This document shows positions 48,391-56,358 of a DNA stretch of 64,000 nt, piece after piece. The stretch is from the NCBI RefSeq assembly GCF_028401385.1, contig NZ_JAQOMR010000001.1, positions 1,614,501 to 1,678,500 on the forward strand, given 5' to 3'. The notes below the pieces were generated by a model that was given only the letters and a program-made list of their open reading frames with translations, did not search any database and was not told where the DNA came from. The DNA comes from Marinicella algicola. Its GTDB lineage: Bacteria > Pseudomonadota > Gammaproteobacteria > Xanthomonadales > Marinicellaceae. Position numbers and translations under genes: made by a program. Numbering within the stretch: the stretch's first letter is position 1; the number at the start of each line of letters is the position of its first letter.

Positions 48391-49320
48391 GAGCCGGATT
48401 CAAAAGTTCATGATGGGAAACAATATCGTGCGAGGCGTCTGGTCATCACCCTGATGCTGGCGATGTTGACCCATGCTGTGGCGCTTGCGATGGACTTTTC
48501 CCAATCTTTGGCCAACCGACGGCATCGTCCGAACCAGCCGAAGGTGCGCTCCACCACCCATCGGCGGGGCAGAACCTCAAAGCCTTTCGCTATGTCGGAG
48601 CGCTTGATGATCTCAAGGTTCCATTGGCCGCATCCGCGCAGCGCTTTTCGCAACTTCTGCCCGGCATAGCCGCCATCTGCGAAGACATGGCGCAACCAGG
48701 GAAACGGTAGCGGATGGCTTTCAGGACATCGGGCGCACCGTCGCGGTCCTGGATATCGGCAGCATGGACAAGCACGAACAGCATCAGCCCGATCGTATCG
48801 GTGATGATGTGGCGCTTGCGGCCCTTGATCTTCTTGCCGGCGTCGTAGCCCGAAACCCCGCCGCTTTCGGTGGTCTTGACACTCTGGCTGTCGATGACAC
48901 CGGCTGTGGGCGAGGCCTCGCGCCCCTCCAGTTCGCGCGTAGCGCAGACGAGCAGATGATTGATGGTCTGCCAAAGGCCGATGTCGCGCCAGCCATAGAA
49001 ATAGCCTCGCACCGTGGAGACCGGAGGGAAGTCCTTCGGCAGAGCCCGCCATTGACTGCCGCTGCCCGCAATATAAAGGATCGCGTTCACCACTTCCCTC
49101 ATATTCGTTTTCCGTGGCCGCCCGCCGGGCTTGGCCAGCGGTATCAGTGGAGCAATTACAGCCCACTCACGGTCCGTCAAATCGGTTGGATAGCGAAGGC
49201 GATCCCGGTTATGCTGCAGGCGGGTGATATCATTCCAGGGCATGCGATCCTCCACGTTCTTGGCAGAGGTGGTTGAATCACATCCTTCTGATATCACTCA
49301 ACAACTTTTAAATCGGGCTC
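48391..49320 (-). mobile_element. IS5-family insertion sequence, copy 2
   Basis: A 930-bp element with the same inverted repeats as copy 1 and a clean 3-bp target duplication, TAA at 48388-48390 and TAA at 49321-49323. It interrupts the accessory gene on the minus strand. It lies in direct orientation to copy 1, so recombination between them would delete about 29 kb including gcv, uvrB and pur genes. Confidence 0.9.
48408..49243 (-). CDS. IS5-family (IS427-like) DDE transposase, copy 2
   Basis: Same transposase as copy 1 without the extra G loss, so KDFPPVSTVRGYFYGWRD reads cleanly here. The only break is at 48698-48704, where the message reads C-G-T-TTC-CCT-GG: the zero frame passes YRFPGCAM, while a -1 slip on T-TTC-CCT gives YRFPWLRHVFADGGYAG and the catalytic DDE remainder. 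Because the same break occurs in both copies, programmed frameshifting is a real alternative to a repeated homopolymer error. Confidence 0.87.
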
Positions 49321-49435
49321 TAAGGACGAAAGTGTTTTCCCATTGTGATCCAGGTGTGCTGGATAAGCAATGAATCGCGATTACAGCTATTATAGCTGCG
49401 CCCTTGGAATTGTCCCAGATATTTTCCCTCGCCAT
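49321..49435 (-). pseudogene. Accessory multidomain gene, 5' part
   Basis: Beyond copy 2 the interrupted gene starts at ATG 49435, with AGGGGAAG seven bases upstream, and encodes MARENIWDNSKGAAIIAVIAIHC...SQWENT before the insertion. Removing the IS and one TAA duplicate joins it to the 3' part with one base out of phase, consistent with one more sequencing error in this stretch. The reconstructed protein would be about 440 residues. Confidence 0.5.
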
Positions 49436-49529
49436 ACTCGACTTCCCCTAAGAACCTGACCGAAAAAGTCGAGTGATTTCAGCAGGATGTGTTTCCGTTG
49501 AATTTTTTGAATAAACGAAGGAGAACACG

Positions 49530-49747
49530 ATGACCTGAACCTAAATCACCCGACGCTAGTATGTTCGCAAGTCAGCCCGCTATGCAAGCGATGTGATGGA
49601 TCGGGAATGGACTTGATTTCACCGGTGCTCCCGAAAGGGCGGCGGCTTGGCAGAACCCGTAATACCTGCCTGCGTGAAGTCGTTGACGCAATCTTCTATA
49701 TCGCCTCGACCGGTTCCACTGGCGGATGCTGCCAAAGGACTTCCCGC
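49530..49747 (+). pseudogene. Remnant of a different IS5/IS427-type transposase
   Basis: Degenerate N-terminal transposase coding DNA: ATG-ACC-TGA in place of a MTWT-type start, then ITRR-QYARKSARYASDV, DREW-LISPVLPKGRRLGRTRNTCLREVVDAIFYIASTG, ending at KDFPP. Several stops and a lost segment (the QWRMLP region) show real decay. No terminal repeats were recognised, and after 49747 the sequence changes abruptly. Confidence 0.65.
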
Positions 49748-49753
49748 CTTGTT

Positions 49754-50161
49754 CGACCGTCTACATTGCGTCTGGAAGGCGATCACGGCAGCACGGGCCT
49801 TTTCGTCAAAGACGGGATCGGGATATGCGAGGAAAACTCCGAGCCGATTGAGCGAGGCTTCGAGTGCTGCCGCCCGAGGCAACATGTCGCCAGGCTCGTG
49901 CTCGGCAAAAACGCCTCAGGTGCGGCAAGACAGATCCAAGTGTTTAGCGAATCCAGAGCTTTTCAAGCGGTGGCCATTTTGCGCGGGATAGAGAAAATCG
50001 AGCAGCCCAACGCCATCGCCATCCGACGCGACAACGGAGCTTCCTTGCGCGCAGGCCCTGCCCGTGACAGGAATGTTTGTGAGAACAGCAATGTCAGGCA
50101 CCGTTGGCGTGAACGCACCGGTAAGCGGCGAAAGACCAACCCCGCGCGCATTGCGTTCCAT
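49754..50161 (-). pseudogene. Unrecognised decayed ORF
   Basis: One frame, MERNARGVGLSPLTGAF...VLDFLYPAQNGHRLKSSGFAKHLDLSCRT, stops at a TGA near 49915 and continues in the same frame as GVFAEHEPGDMLPRAAALEASLNRLGVFLAYPDPVFDEKARAAV before meeting the transposase remnant. The consistent codon pattern on both sides of the stop suggests a real gene broken by mutation or a base error. I do not recognise the family. Confidence 0.35.
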
Positions 50162-50214
50162 GAGGCGCGGCTCGCCGGGCCGAACGCAGCGTCAATCTCA
50201 CCCGAACAGCAACT

Positions 50215-50406
50215 GTGGCGCGCCATCAACGATTGCGCCTACCGAAGATAGTCGTGGAAAAGCGAACCGAAGTCACACTACGCAAAGCGAAGATCACTGA
50301 GCCCGACATAACCGTAATTGAGGTTCTGGCTGGTCATGCCGACATCGACAAGATGACCGAAATCGATGCGATAGTGATAGCAACGTGTTATACCAGACTT
50401 CAATAA
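50215..50406 (+). pseudogene. Unrecognised short ORF at the IS630 border
   Basis: About 60 codons (PKIVVEKRTEVTLRKAKITEPDITVIEVLAGHADIDKMTE) that run into the left end of the IS630 element. Upstream text SPEQQLWRAINDCAYR in the neighbouring frame could belong to the same protein with one lost base. No family recognised. Confidence 0.25.
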
Positions 50407-51546
50407 TTCTGACTCTCGGGCTTCCAAAAATGTGACGAATCTGAATCGATGGTGCAAACAGGAGGTTTGCGATGGGTTCAGCGATTTCTCTTCGGACAGA
50501 TTTCAACGGGGCGGAGTTGCGGCTTCTGGCTCGGCAGACACGCAATGCCGACCAGGCCCGGCGTCTCCTCGCGCTTGCATCGATCTATGATGGCGGATCA
50601 CGCGGCGATGCCGCCCGGCTCGGCAGCGTTACGGTTCAGATCGTGCGCGACTGGGTGGTGCGCTTCAATGCTCGCGGACCCGACGGCCTGATCAACGGCA
50701 AGGCTCCGGGCAAGCCTTCTCTCCTGAACAACGATCAGCGAGCGGCCTTGGCGCAAGCGATAGAGCGCGGACCGACACCCTATCTGGATGGTGTCGTGCG
50801 CTGGCGTCTGTGTGACCTGGCCCGGTGGATTTGGGAAGAATACCGGATCTCGGTGAGTGAGGAGACCCTGGGTCGCGAAGTTCGTGCCATGGGCTACCGC
50901 AAGCTCTCGGCTCGCCCAAGACACCATGCGCAGGATCCCGAGGCGGCCGAGGCATTTAAAAAACTTCCCCGCCGCTGTGGCAGAAATCGTCGCCGGTCCC
51001 CCAAGGGCAAAGTGATCGAAATCTGGTTTCAGGGCGAAGCCCGCATTGGTCAAAAGAACAAGATCACCCGCCGCTGGGCCAAGCGGGGATCAAGGCCGTC
51101 CGCGCCACACGACCAGCGAACCCGATCGGCCTATATTTTCGGCGCGATCTGCCCCAGGCACGGCAAGGCCGCAGCTCTCGTCATGCCGTGGTGTGACACC
51201 TATGCCATGAACCAGCATCTGATCGAGATATCCCGCAATGTCGCCGAAAACGCTCACGCCGTCCTCATCATGGATCAGGCCGGATGGCACATGTCCAGCA
51301 ATCTCGTCGTTCCTGAAAACATAACCATCCTGCCACTGCCGCCCAAATCACCCGAACTGAACCCGGTCGAAAACATCTGGCAGTTCATGAGGAACAACTG
51401 GCTCTCAAACCGCGCCTTCAAGTCCTACGAGGATATCGTCGACCACTGCTGCTACGCCTGGAGAACACTCCAGGACCGACCATGGAACATAATGTCGATC
51501 GGTAGACGCAAATGGGCACAAACGTTCTGATCAATGACGATTGGTA
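50391..51546 (+). mobile_element. IS630-family insertion sequence
   Basis: About 1156 bp. The ends form imperfect inverted repeats: TACCAGACTTCAATAATTCTGA on the left and, read inward, TACCAATCGTCATTGATCAGA on the right. Both sides are flanked by TTA, compatible with the TA target preference of the family. It truncates an MscS-like gene on its right side. Confidence 0.75.
50472..51530 (+). CDS. IS630-family transposase, probably inactive
   Basis: Full-length 352-residue transposase with N-terminal HTH (RLLALASIYDGGSRGDAARLGSVTVQIVRDWVVRF), the middle DDE Asp in LIMDQAGWHMSS, and the Glu in PPKSPELNPVENIWQFM. The first catalytic Asp is altered: WFQGEARIGQKN instead of the usual WFQDEARIG, a GAC-to-GGC change. 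Between about 50957 and 51000 the frame is shifted (KKLPRRCGRNRRRSP instead of KNFPAAVAEIVAGPP) by an extra A in the A-run and a lost C, which compensate. RBS AGGAGG precedes the ATG. Confidence 0.85.
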   Translation: MGSAISLRTDFNGAELRLLARQTRNADQARRLLALASIYDGGSRGDAARLGSVTVQIVRDWVVRFNARGPDGLINGKAPGKPSLLNNDQRAALAQAIERGPTPYLDGVVRWRLCDLARWIWEEYRISVSEETLGREVRAMGYRKLSARPRHHAQDPEAAEAFKKLPRRCGRNRRRSPKGKVIEIWFQGEARIGQKNKITRRWAKRGSRPSAPHDQRTRSAYIFGAICPRHGKAAALVMPWCDTYAMNQHLIEISRNVAENAHAVLIMDQAGWHMSSNLVVPENITILPLPPKSPELNPVENIWQFMRNNWLSNRAFKSYEDIVDHCCYAWRTLQDRPWNIMSIGRRKWAQTF

Positions 51547-51999
51547 TTATCGCACCAGCGGCAAAACAGTCGCAATGCGGCTTTTTGCTCCGTGCGACGC
51601 GCCTCGCCTTCCCCTGCAGCAAAAGCCCCTTCAAGAGCACACTTTGCGATCCGGTCAGCACCAGATGCCAAGCGACATAAGCCAGAACCAAAGTCACGAA
51701 AAGCTGAGCCAACGATCGAATGATAACCGCGATACTTGGATTGGAAAGCCCCTGCCAGGGTCCGCTCCACAGACGATTGAGGGCCAGAAGTGCCATCAGC
51801 ACCGCCGTGGCCTGACCGAGACGGGCGAAAGAACTGAGCAAAGGTCGACACGTCGTCCGGGAGCGCCATTTGCGGCTCTTCCGGGATCGGCCTGAACGCT
51901 CATCAAGAGCGGCCAACCTCCGACCATCGCGAAGATCAGGATGCCCGCGCAGTCAACGACAATGTAGATGATGCGTTGCACCAGGCTGCTCTGGTCCAT
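51547..51999 (-). pseudogene. MscS-like membrane protein fragment truncated by IS630
   Basis: Begins [33 protein letters not shown] and continues, after one lost base near 51887 and one surplus T near 51831, as [21 protein letters not shown]...IRSLAQLFVTLVLAYVAWHLVLTG, a multi-helix membrane region like the N-terminus of large mechanosensitive-channel proteins. Translation runs into IS630 at 51546, so the channel domain is missing. The family call is tentative. Confidence 0.45.
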
Positions 52000-52219
52000 T
52001 CCGGCTCTCAACCTGCGGAAGATCGTCCGGAAGATCGCCTCGTGGTGTCGCACTGGGCGGTGCAGAGCGACGCGACTGTGGCACTGCGCCGGGCGATCCT
52101 TGCCACAATTGATGACCCCGACCAACCGCTCATGGAGCCACCCCGGCATATGGAGGCCGTTCGTCGCCGTTGGCTGGCAACACCGCCGTTTACAGGTGCG
52201 CGTTTTCCGCTTCAGTTGG
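52000..52219. other. Gap between tgt and the truncated membrane gene
   Basis: GC-rich 220 bases with open frames on both strands but no recognisable protein or hairpin; I assign nothing here. Confidence 0.35.
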
Positions 52220-53358
52220 TCATGCGCGCAGGTCTGTAAGGTCACCACGTGCCCAGCTTTCCTGCACCTCCGCCATGAACTCGGCAAAGCGTTTTTTGAG
52301 ATGGCGGCGCGGATGCCCTGCATGAAATACTGATAGTAATGCAGATTGTTCCAGGTCAGCAGCATGCCGGCCAGCGATTCATTGGCGCGCACAAGGTGAT
52401 GCAGATAGGCACGGGAATAATCGCGGGCCGCCGGGCAATCGCTTTCTTCGTCGAGCGGTCGGAGGTCTTCTGCATGGCGGGCGTTTCTGAGATTCACTTT
52501 GCCGCGGCGGGTGAAGGCAAGGCCGTGGCGCCCTGCCCGTGTTGGCATCACGCAGTCGAACATGTCGATACCGCGCGCCACCGATTTCAGGATATCGTCG
52601 GGCGTGCCGACACCCATTAGGTATCGCGGCTTTTGGGCCGGTAGCTCTGGCAGCGTTGTTTCGAGCATAGCCAGCATGACGTCCTGCGGTTCACCGACCG
52701 CAAGGCCTCCAACCGCATAGCCCTTGAGGTCAAGTGCCGCCAATCCGCGTGCGGAACGGATACGCAGATCAGGAATATCGCCGCCCTGGACAATGCCGAA
52801 CATGGCTTTGCCGGGCTGATCACCAAAGGCTTCACGGCAGCGCTCGGCCCAGCGCAATGACATATCCGTCGAATTCTCGATCTCGGCACGGCCTGCCGGA
52901 AGGCGCACACATTCATCAAGCTGCATCTGAATATCGGAACCGAGAAGCCCCTGGATCTCGATCGAGCGCTCCGGGCTCATATGATGCACACTGCCATCGA
53001 TGTGGGATTTGAAGGTAACGCCCTTCTTTTCGTCGATCTCACGCAATGCGGCCAGTGACATCACCTGAAAGCCGCCGGAATCGGTCAGGATCGGATGCTC
53101 CCACCGGATCAGCGAGTGAAGACCGCCAAGCCGCGCCACCCGTTCGGCGCCCGGCCGCAGCATCAGGTGATAGGTATTGCCGAGGATAATGTCGGCGCCG
53201 AGGTCGCGGACCTGATCAAGATACATCGCCTTGACCGTACCCGCAGTGCCCACCGGCATGAAGGCCGGGGTGCGGATTTCGCCGCGTGGCATGGTGATCG
53301 CGCCAAGACGGGCATCGCCGTCGGTGGCCTTGAGGGTAAACTGGAAATTCTCGCTCAT
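52220..53358 (-). CDS. tgt: tRNA-guanine transglycosylase
   Basis: Exchanges guanine-34 for preQ1 in GUN-decoding tRNAs. About 379 residues: [21 protein letters not shown], the catalytic Asp in [28 protein letters not shown], the second Asp in [13 protein letters not shown], and the zinc region. The usual CxCxxC zinc site is not seen in this reading (C appears at [16 protein letters not shown]). An A is missing in the run at 52292-52297; repair gives [26 protein letters not shown]. Overlaps queA by one base. Confidence 0.94.
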
Positions 53359-54431
53359 CAGTCTTTCCGGAACAACAGGCTGGAATCGCCGTATGAATAG
53401 AAACGGTATCCGGTTTGGATGGCATGGGCATAGGCCGCGCACATCGTTTCCAGCCCGCAAAACGCCGAAACCAGCATGAAAAGCGTTGATTTCGGCAGGT
53501 GGAAATTGGTCATCAGCATGTCGACCACACGGAAGCGATAGCCTGGCGTGATAAAGATACCGGTCTCGCCCTCCCAGGGGCTGATCTTGCCGCCCTCGGC
53601 CGCAGCGCTCTCCAGAAGCCTCAACGATGTGGTGCCGACCGAGACGATGCGTCCGCCCCGCGCTTTCACCGCGTTCAGCGCTTCGGCCGTTTCCGGCGTC
53701 ACGATACCGCGTTCGAAATGCATCTTGTGGTCTTCGGTATCATCCGCCTTCACCGGCAGGAATGTCCCCGCCCCGACATGAAGCGTGACGAAATGCTGCT
53801 CGATGCCGGCGCTATACAGGGCCTGCAGAAGATTTGGCGTGAAATGCAGTCCCGCGGTCGGGGCTGCAACAGCGCCGTTTTCGCGGGCATAGACGGTCTG
53901 ATAGTCATCCCGATCCTTGCCATCTTCAGCGCGTTTGGACGCGATATATGGCGGCAGCGGCACATGGCCGACGCGCATAAGCGCCTCGTCGAGTGCCGCC
54001 CCGCGCGCATTGAAGAAAAGGACGACCTCGCCCCCTTCCCGCTTTTCGGTCACTTCGGCCTCGAGTGTGGCAAGACCGTCAGCGGATGTGAAATGCAGGC
54101 GGTCGCCGCTCTTGATGCGTTTTCCCGGCCGCGCAAAAGCATGCCAGATGTTGTCGGCCTTGCGCAGATGCAGCGTGGCGGAAACCGGCACATCCTCGCC
54201 GCCAGGGCGCAGACGGATACCTTCGAGCTGGGCTGGTATGACCTTGGTGTCGTTGAAAACCAGCGCATCGCCCGGCTTCAGAAAGGTCGGCAGTTCGCTG
54301 ACAATGCGATCTTCGAGCGCCAGCGTCTGTTCCGGCCGCACAAGAAGCATACGCGCACTGTCACGCGGATCGGCTGGCCTCAGCGCGATATTTTCATCTG
54401 GCAGGTCGAAATCAAAGAGGTCTACACGCAT
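53358..54431 (-). CDS. queA: S-adenosylmethionine:tRNA ribosyltransferase-isomerase
   Basis: Adds the epoxycyclopentane precursor to preQ1-modified tRNA, the step after Tgt. Intact at 357 residues: [69 protein letters not shown], and [19 protein letters not shown]. It is the first gene of the queA-tgt pair, with the tgt ATG overlapping its TGA. Confidence 0.96.
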   Translation of the reverse strand: MRVDLFDFDLPDENIALRPADPRDSARMLLVRPEQTLALEDRIVSELPTFLKPGDALVFNDTKVIPAQLEGIRLRPGGEDVPVSATLHLRKADNIWHAFARPGKRIKSGDRLHFTSADGLATLEAEVTEKREGGEVVLFFNARGAALDEALMRVGHVPLPPYIASKRAEDGKDRDDYQTVYARENGAVAAPTAGLHFTPNLLQALYSAGIEQHFVTLHVGAGTFLPVKADDTEDHKMHFERGIVTPETAEALNAVKARGGRIVSVGTTSLRLLESAAAEGGKISPWEGETGIFITPGYRFRVVDMLMTNFHLPKSTLFMLVSAFCGLETMCAAYAHAIQTGYRFYSYGDSSLLFRKD

Positions 54432-54461
54432 TGTATCAGGACAATTCTCATAAAATTCGAA

Positions 54462-54495
54462 AACCCGCCGGCACGAGGCCGGGCGGGTTGTTTTT
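54462..54495 (-). terminator. Terminator downstream of the ppi genes
   Basis: AACCCGCC and GGCGGGTT arms with an inner GGC/GCC pair. It lies 58 bases past the cytoplasmic cyclophilin stop and just before the queA start. A T-run follows on the plus strand and TTTTC on the minus strand. Confidence 0.6.
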
Positions 54496-54552
54496 GGGCC
54501 GTAGCCTAGGATTTAGCCCAAGCAAAGAAGGCAGCCCTTCGCGGCAGGCCAA

Positions 54553-55062
54553 TCAAACGTCCGCGGCGACTTTCATCGTAATGATGTGGTCGGGGTCGCG
54601 CACAGGTTCCCCGCGCTCGAACGCATCAACGGCGTCCATGCCTTCTACGACTTGCCCCCAGACAGTATACTGCTTGTCGAGCCAGGGAGCGTCGGTGAAG
54701 CAGATGAAGAACTGGGAGTTGGCCGAGTTCGGGTTCTGCGAACGTGCCATCGAGCAGGTACCACGAATGTGGCGGACCGAAGAGAATTCAGCCGGAAGAT
54801 CCGGCTTTTCGGAGGCACCGGTACCAGCACGTCCCGGATGAAAGGCGTCGGACCCCTTCTTGCCGTGCTTCACGTCACCGCCCTGCGCCATGAAATCAGC
54901 GATAACGCGGTGGAAGACGACGCCGTCATAGGCGCCTTCACGGGTCAGTTCACGAACACGCTCGACGTGCTTGGGGGCCACGTTCGGGAACGCTTCGATC
55001 ACGATCTTTCCCTTGGTCGTCTCCATGATGAAGGTGTTTTCCGGATCTTTGATTTCGGCCAT
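54553..55062 (-). CDS. Cyclophilin-type peptidyl-prolyl isomerase, cyto­plasmic
   Basis: A 169-residue PpiB-like cyclophilin without signal peptide. Signatures: YDGVVFHRVIADFMAQGGDV, GTCSMARSQNPNSANSQFFICF, and WGQVVEGMDAVD. It lies 39 bases downstream of a secreted paralogue; the pairing suggests tandem duplication followed by a change of compartment. Intact. Confidence 0.92.
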   Translation of the reverse strand: MAEIKDPENTFIMETTKGKIVIEAFPNVAPKHVERVRELTREGAYDGVVFHRVIADFMAQGGDVKHGKKGSDAFHPGRAGTGASEKPDLPAEFSSVRHIRGTCSMARSQNPNSANSQFFICFTDAPWLDKQYTVWGQVVEGMDAVDAFERGEPVRDPDHIITMKVAADV

Positions 55063-55101
55063 CTGGATCTCCTGTGGCTGAGTTAGGTCGAAATGGGAGG
55101 G

Positions 55102-55680
55102 TTACTGGCTGACAGTGGCGTTCAGGATCCGGTCGGGATCGCTGACTGTGCCATTCTGTGCCGGATCGCCCTTCTTGATCTTGTCGACATTGTCCATGCC
55201 TTCAACGACCTCACCGATGACGGTGTACTGGCCGTTCAGATGCGTCGCATCGTCAAACATGATGAAGAATTGCGAATTTGCGGAATTCGGGTTCTGCGAA
55301 CGCGCCATGCCGACCACGCCACGCTTGAATGGAATGTCGGAGAACTCTGCCGGAAGATCAGGCATATCCGAACCGCCCGTCCCGGTCCTGTTGGCGTCGT
55401 AACCGCTCTCGGCATCGCCGAACTGAACGTCACCGGTCTGGGCCATGAAACCGTCGATCACACGGTGAAACACGACATTGTCATAGGCACCGTCTTCGGC
55501 AAGTTCCTTGACGCGGGCAACATTCTGCGGGGCTTCGTCATCGAAAAGCTCGATTACGACCGGGCCTTCCGAGGTGTTCAGCGTCAGAAGGTCTTTGCCG
55601 TCCTGGGCCTCAGCCATGCCGGCAATCGAGGCCACCGTCATCATTGTGGCGGCAGCCAGTCCTGCAATTGTCTTCCTCAT
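55102..55680 (-). CDS. Cyclophilin-type peptidyl-prolyl isomerase, periplasmic
   Basis: Secreted cyclophilin of 192 residues. A signal peptide (TIAGLAAATMMTVASIAGMAEAQ) precedes the cyclophilin core: YDNVVFHRVIDGFMAQTGDV, GVVGMARSQNPNSANSQFFIMF, VIGEVVEGMDNVD. Intact, with coaD 36 bases upstream; the coaD-ppi-ppi order is usual in rhizobia. Confidence 0.93.
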   Translation of the reverse strand: MRKTIAGLAAATMMTVASIAGMAEAQDGKDLLTLNTSEGPVVIELFDDEAPQNVARVKELAEDGAYDNVVFHRVIDGFMAQTGDVQFGDAESGYDANRTGTGGSDMPDLPAEFSDIPFKRGVVGMARSQNPNSANSQFFIMFDDATHLNGQYTVIGEVVEGMDNVDKIKKGDPAQNGTVSDPDRILNATVSQ

Positions 55681-55716
55681 GGTTTTCTCCTTGAAAATCG
55701 TTTCCTCACCCGGACT

Positions 55717-56211
55717 CTAGCGCGGGAATTTGGCCTCTAGCGCGGCAGCCACATAGTCCGGCACAAAGCGCTCCACATCGCCGCCCATGGCAGCGACCTG
55801 CCGCACCAATGTGGCCGATATCGGACGGGAAAGTGCCATCGCCGGCAAAAATACGGTCTGAATGTCCGGCGCCATAGTCTGGTTCATGCCCGCCATCTGC
55901 ATTTCATAGGCAAAATCGGTGGAATCGCGCAGGCCACGAATGATCATGCCCGCGCCATTTTCCCGTGCTGCATCGATTGCCAGCCCCTTGAAGGCCACCA
56001 CGGAAACATCGCCGCGACGTTCCGGCAGGTGCTCGGCGACAGCGCGTTGAAGGAAGGCGGCACGCTCTTCAAATTCGAACAGCGGCTTCTTTCCGGCGTT
56101 GATGCCGATTGCCAGCACAAGCCGGTCTGCAATGTTGAGCGCCTGAAGCACCACATCGAGATGGCCATTGGTCATCGGATCGAAAGAGCCGGGGTAAAAT
56201 GCCGTTGCCAT
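55717..56211 (-). CDS. coaD: Phosphopantetheine adenylyltransferase
   Basis: Fourth step of CoA synthesis, 164 residues, intact. Nucleotidyltransferase motif [20 protein letters not shown] (T/HxGH variant NGH), then [21 protein letters not shown] and [19 protein letters not shown]. Heads the coaD-ppi-ppi group, 150 bases from gyrA. Confidence 0.96.
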   Translation of the reverse strand: MATAFYPGSFDPMTNGHLDVVLQALNIADRLVLAIGINAGKKPLFEFEERAAFLQRAVAEHLPERRGDVSVVAFKGLAIDAARENGAGMIIRGLRDSTDFAYEMQMAGMNQTMAPDIQTVFLPAMALSRPISATLVRQVAAMGGDVERFVPDYVAAALEAKFPR

Positions 56212-56304
56212 TCGTCACGCCTCGGTTTCGGTTTCGGCCTTTTGTCACGGAACGCGACAGGCTGCAAGCCGCTTTGCCCCAGGCCGGGCGGCACCAGGCC
56301 GGTG

Positions 56305-56335
56305 AAAGCAAAAGCCGGACCCAAAGGCCCGGCTT
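56305..56335 (-). terminator. gyrA terminator
   Basis: On the minus strand AAGCCGG-loop-CCGGCTT followed by TTGCTTTCACC, 24 bases beyond the gyrA stop. Confidence 0.7.
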
Positions 56336-56358
56336 CCGCAGATTGAAAGGCACCAGGA

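Noticed and set aside
50130..50250. DUF559-type endonuclease fragment (SPEQQLWRAIN)
   Set aside because: The similarity is limited to a few residues and the downstream text does not continue the family.
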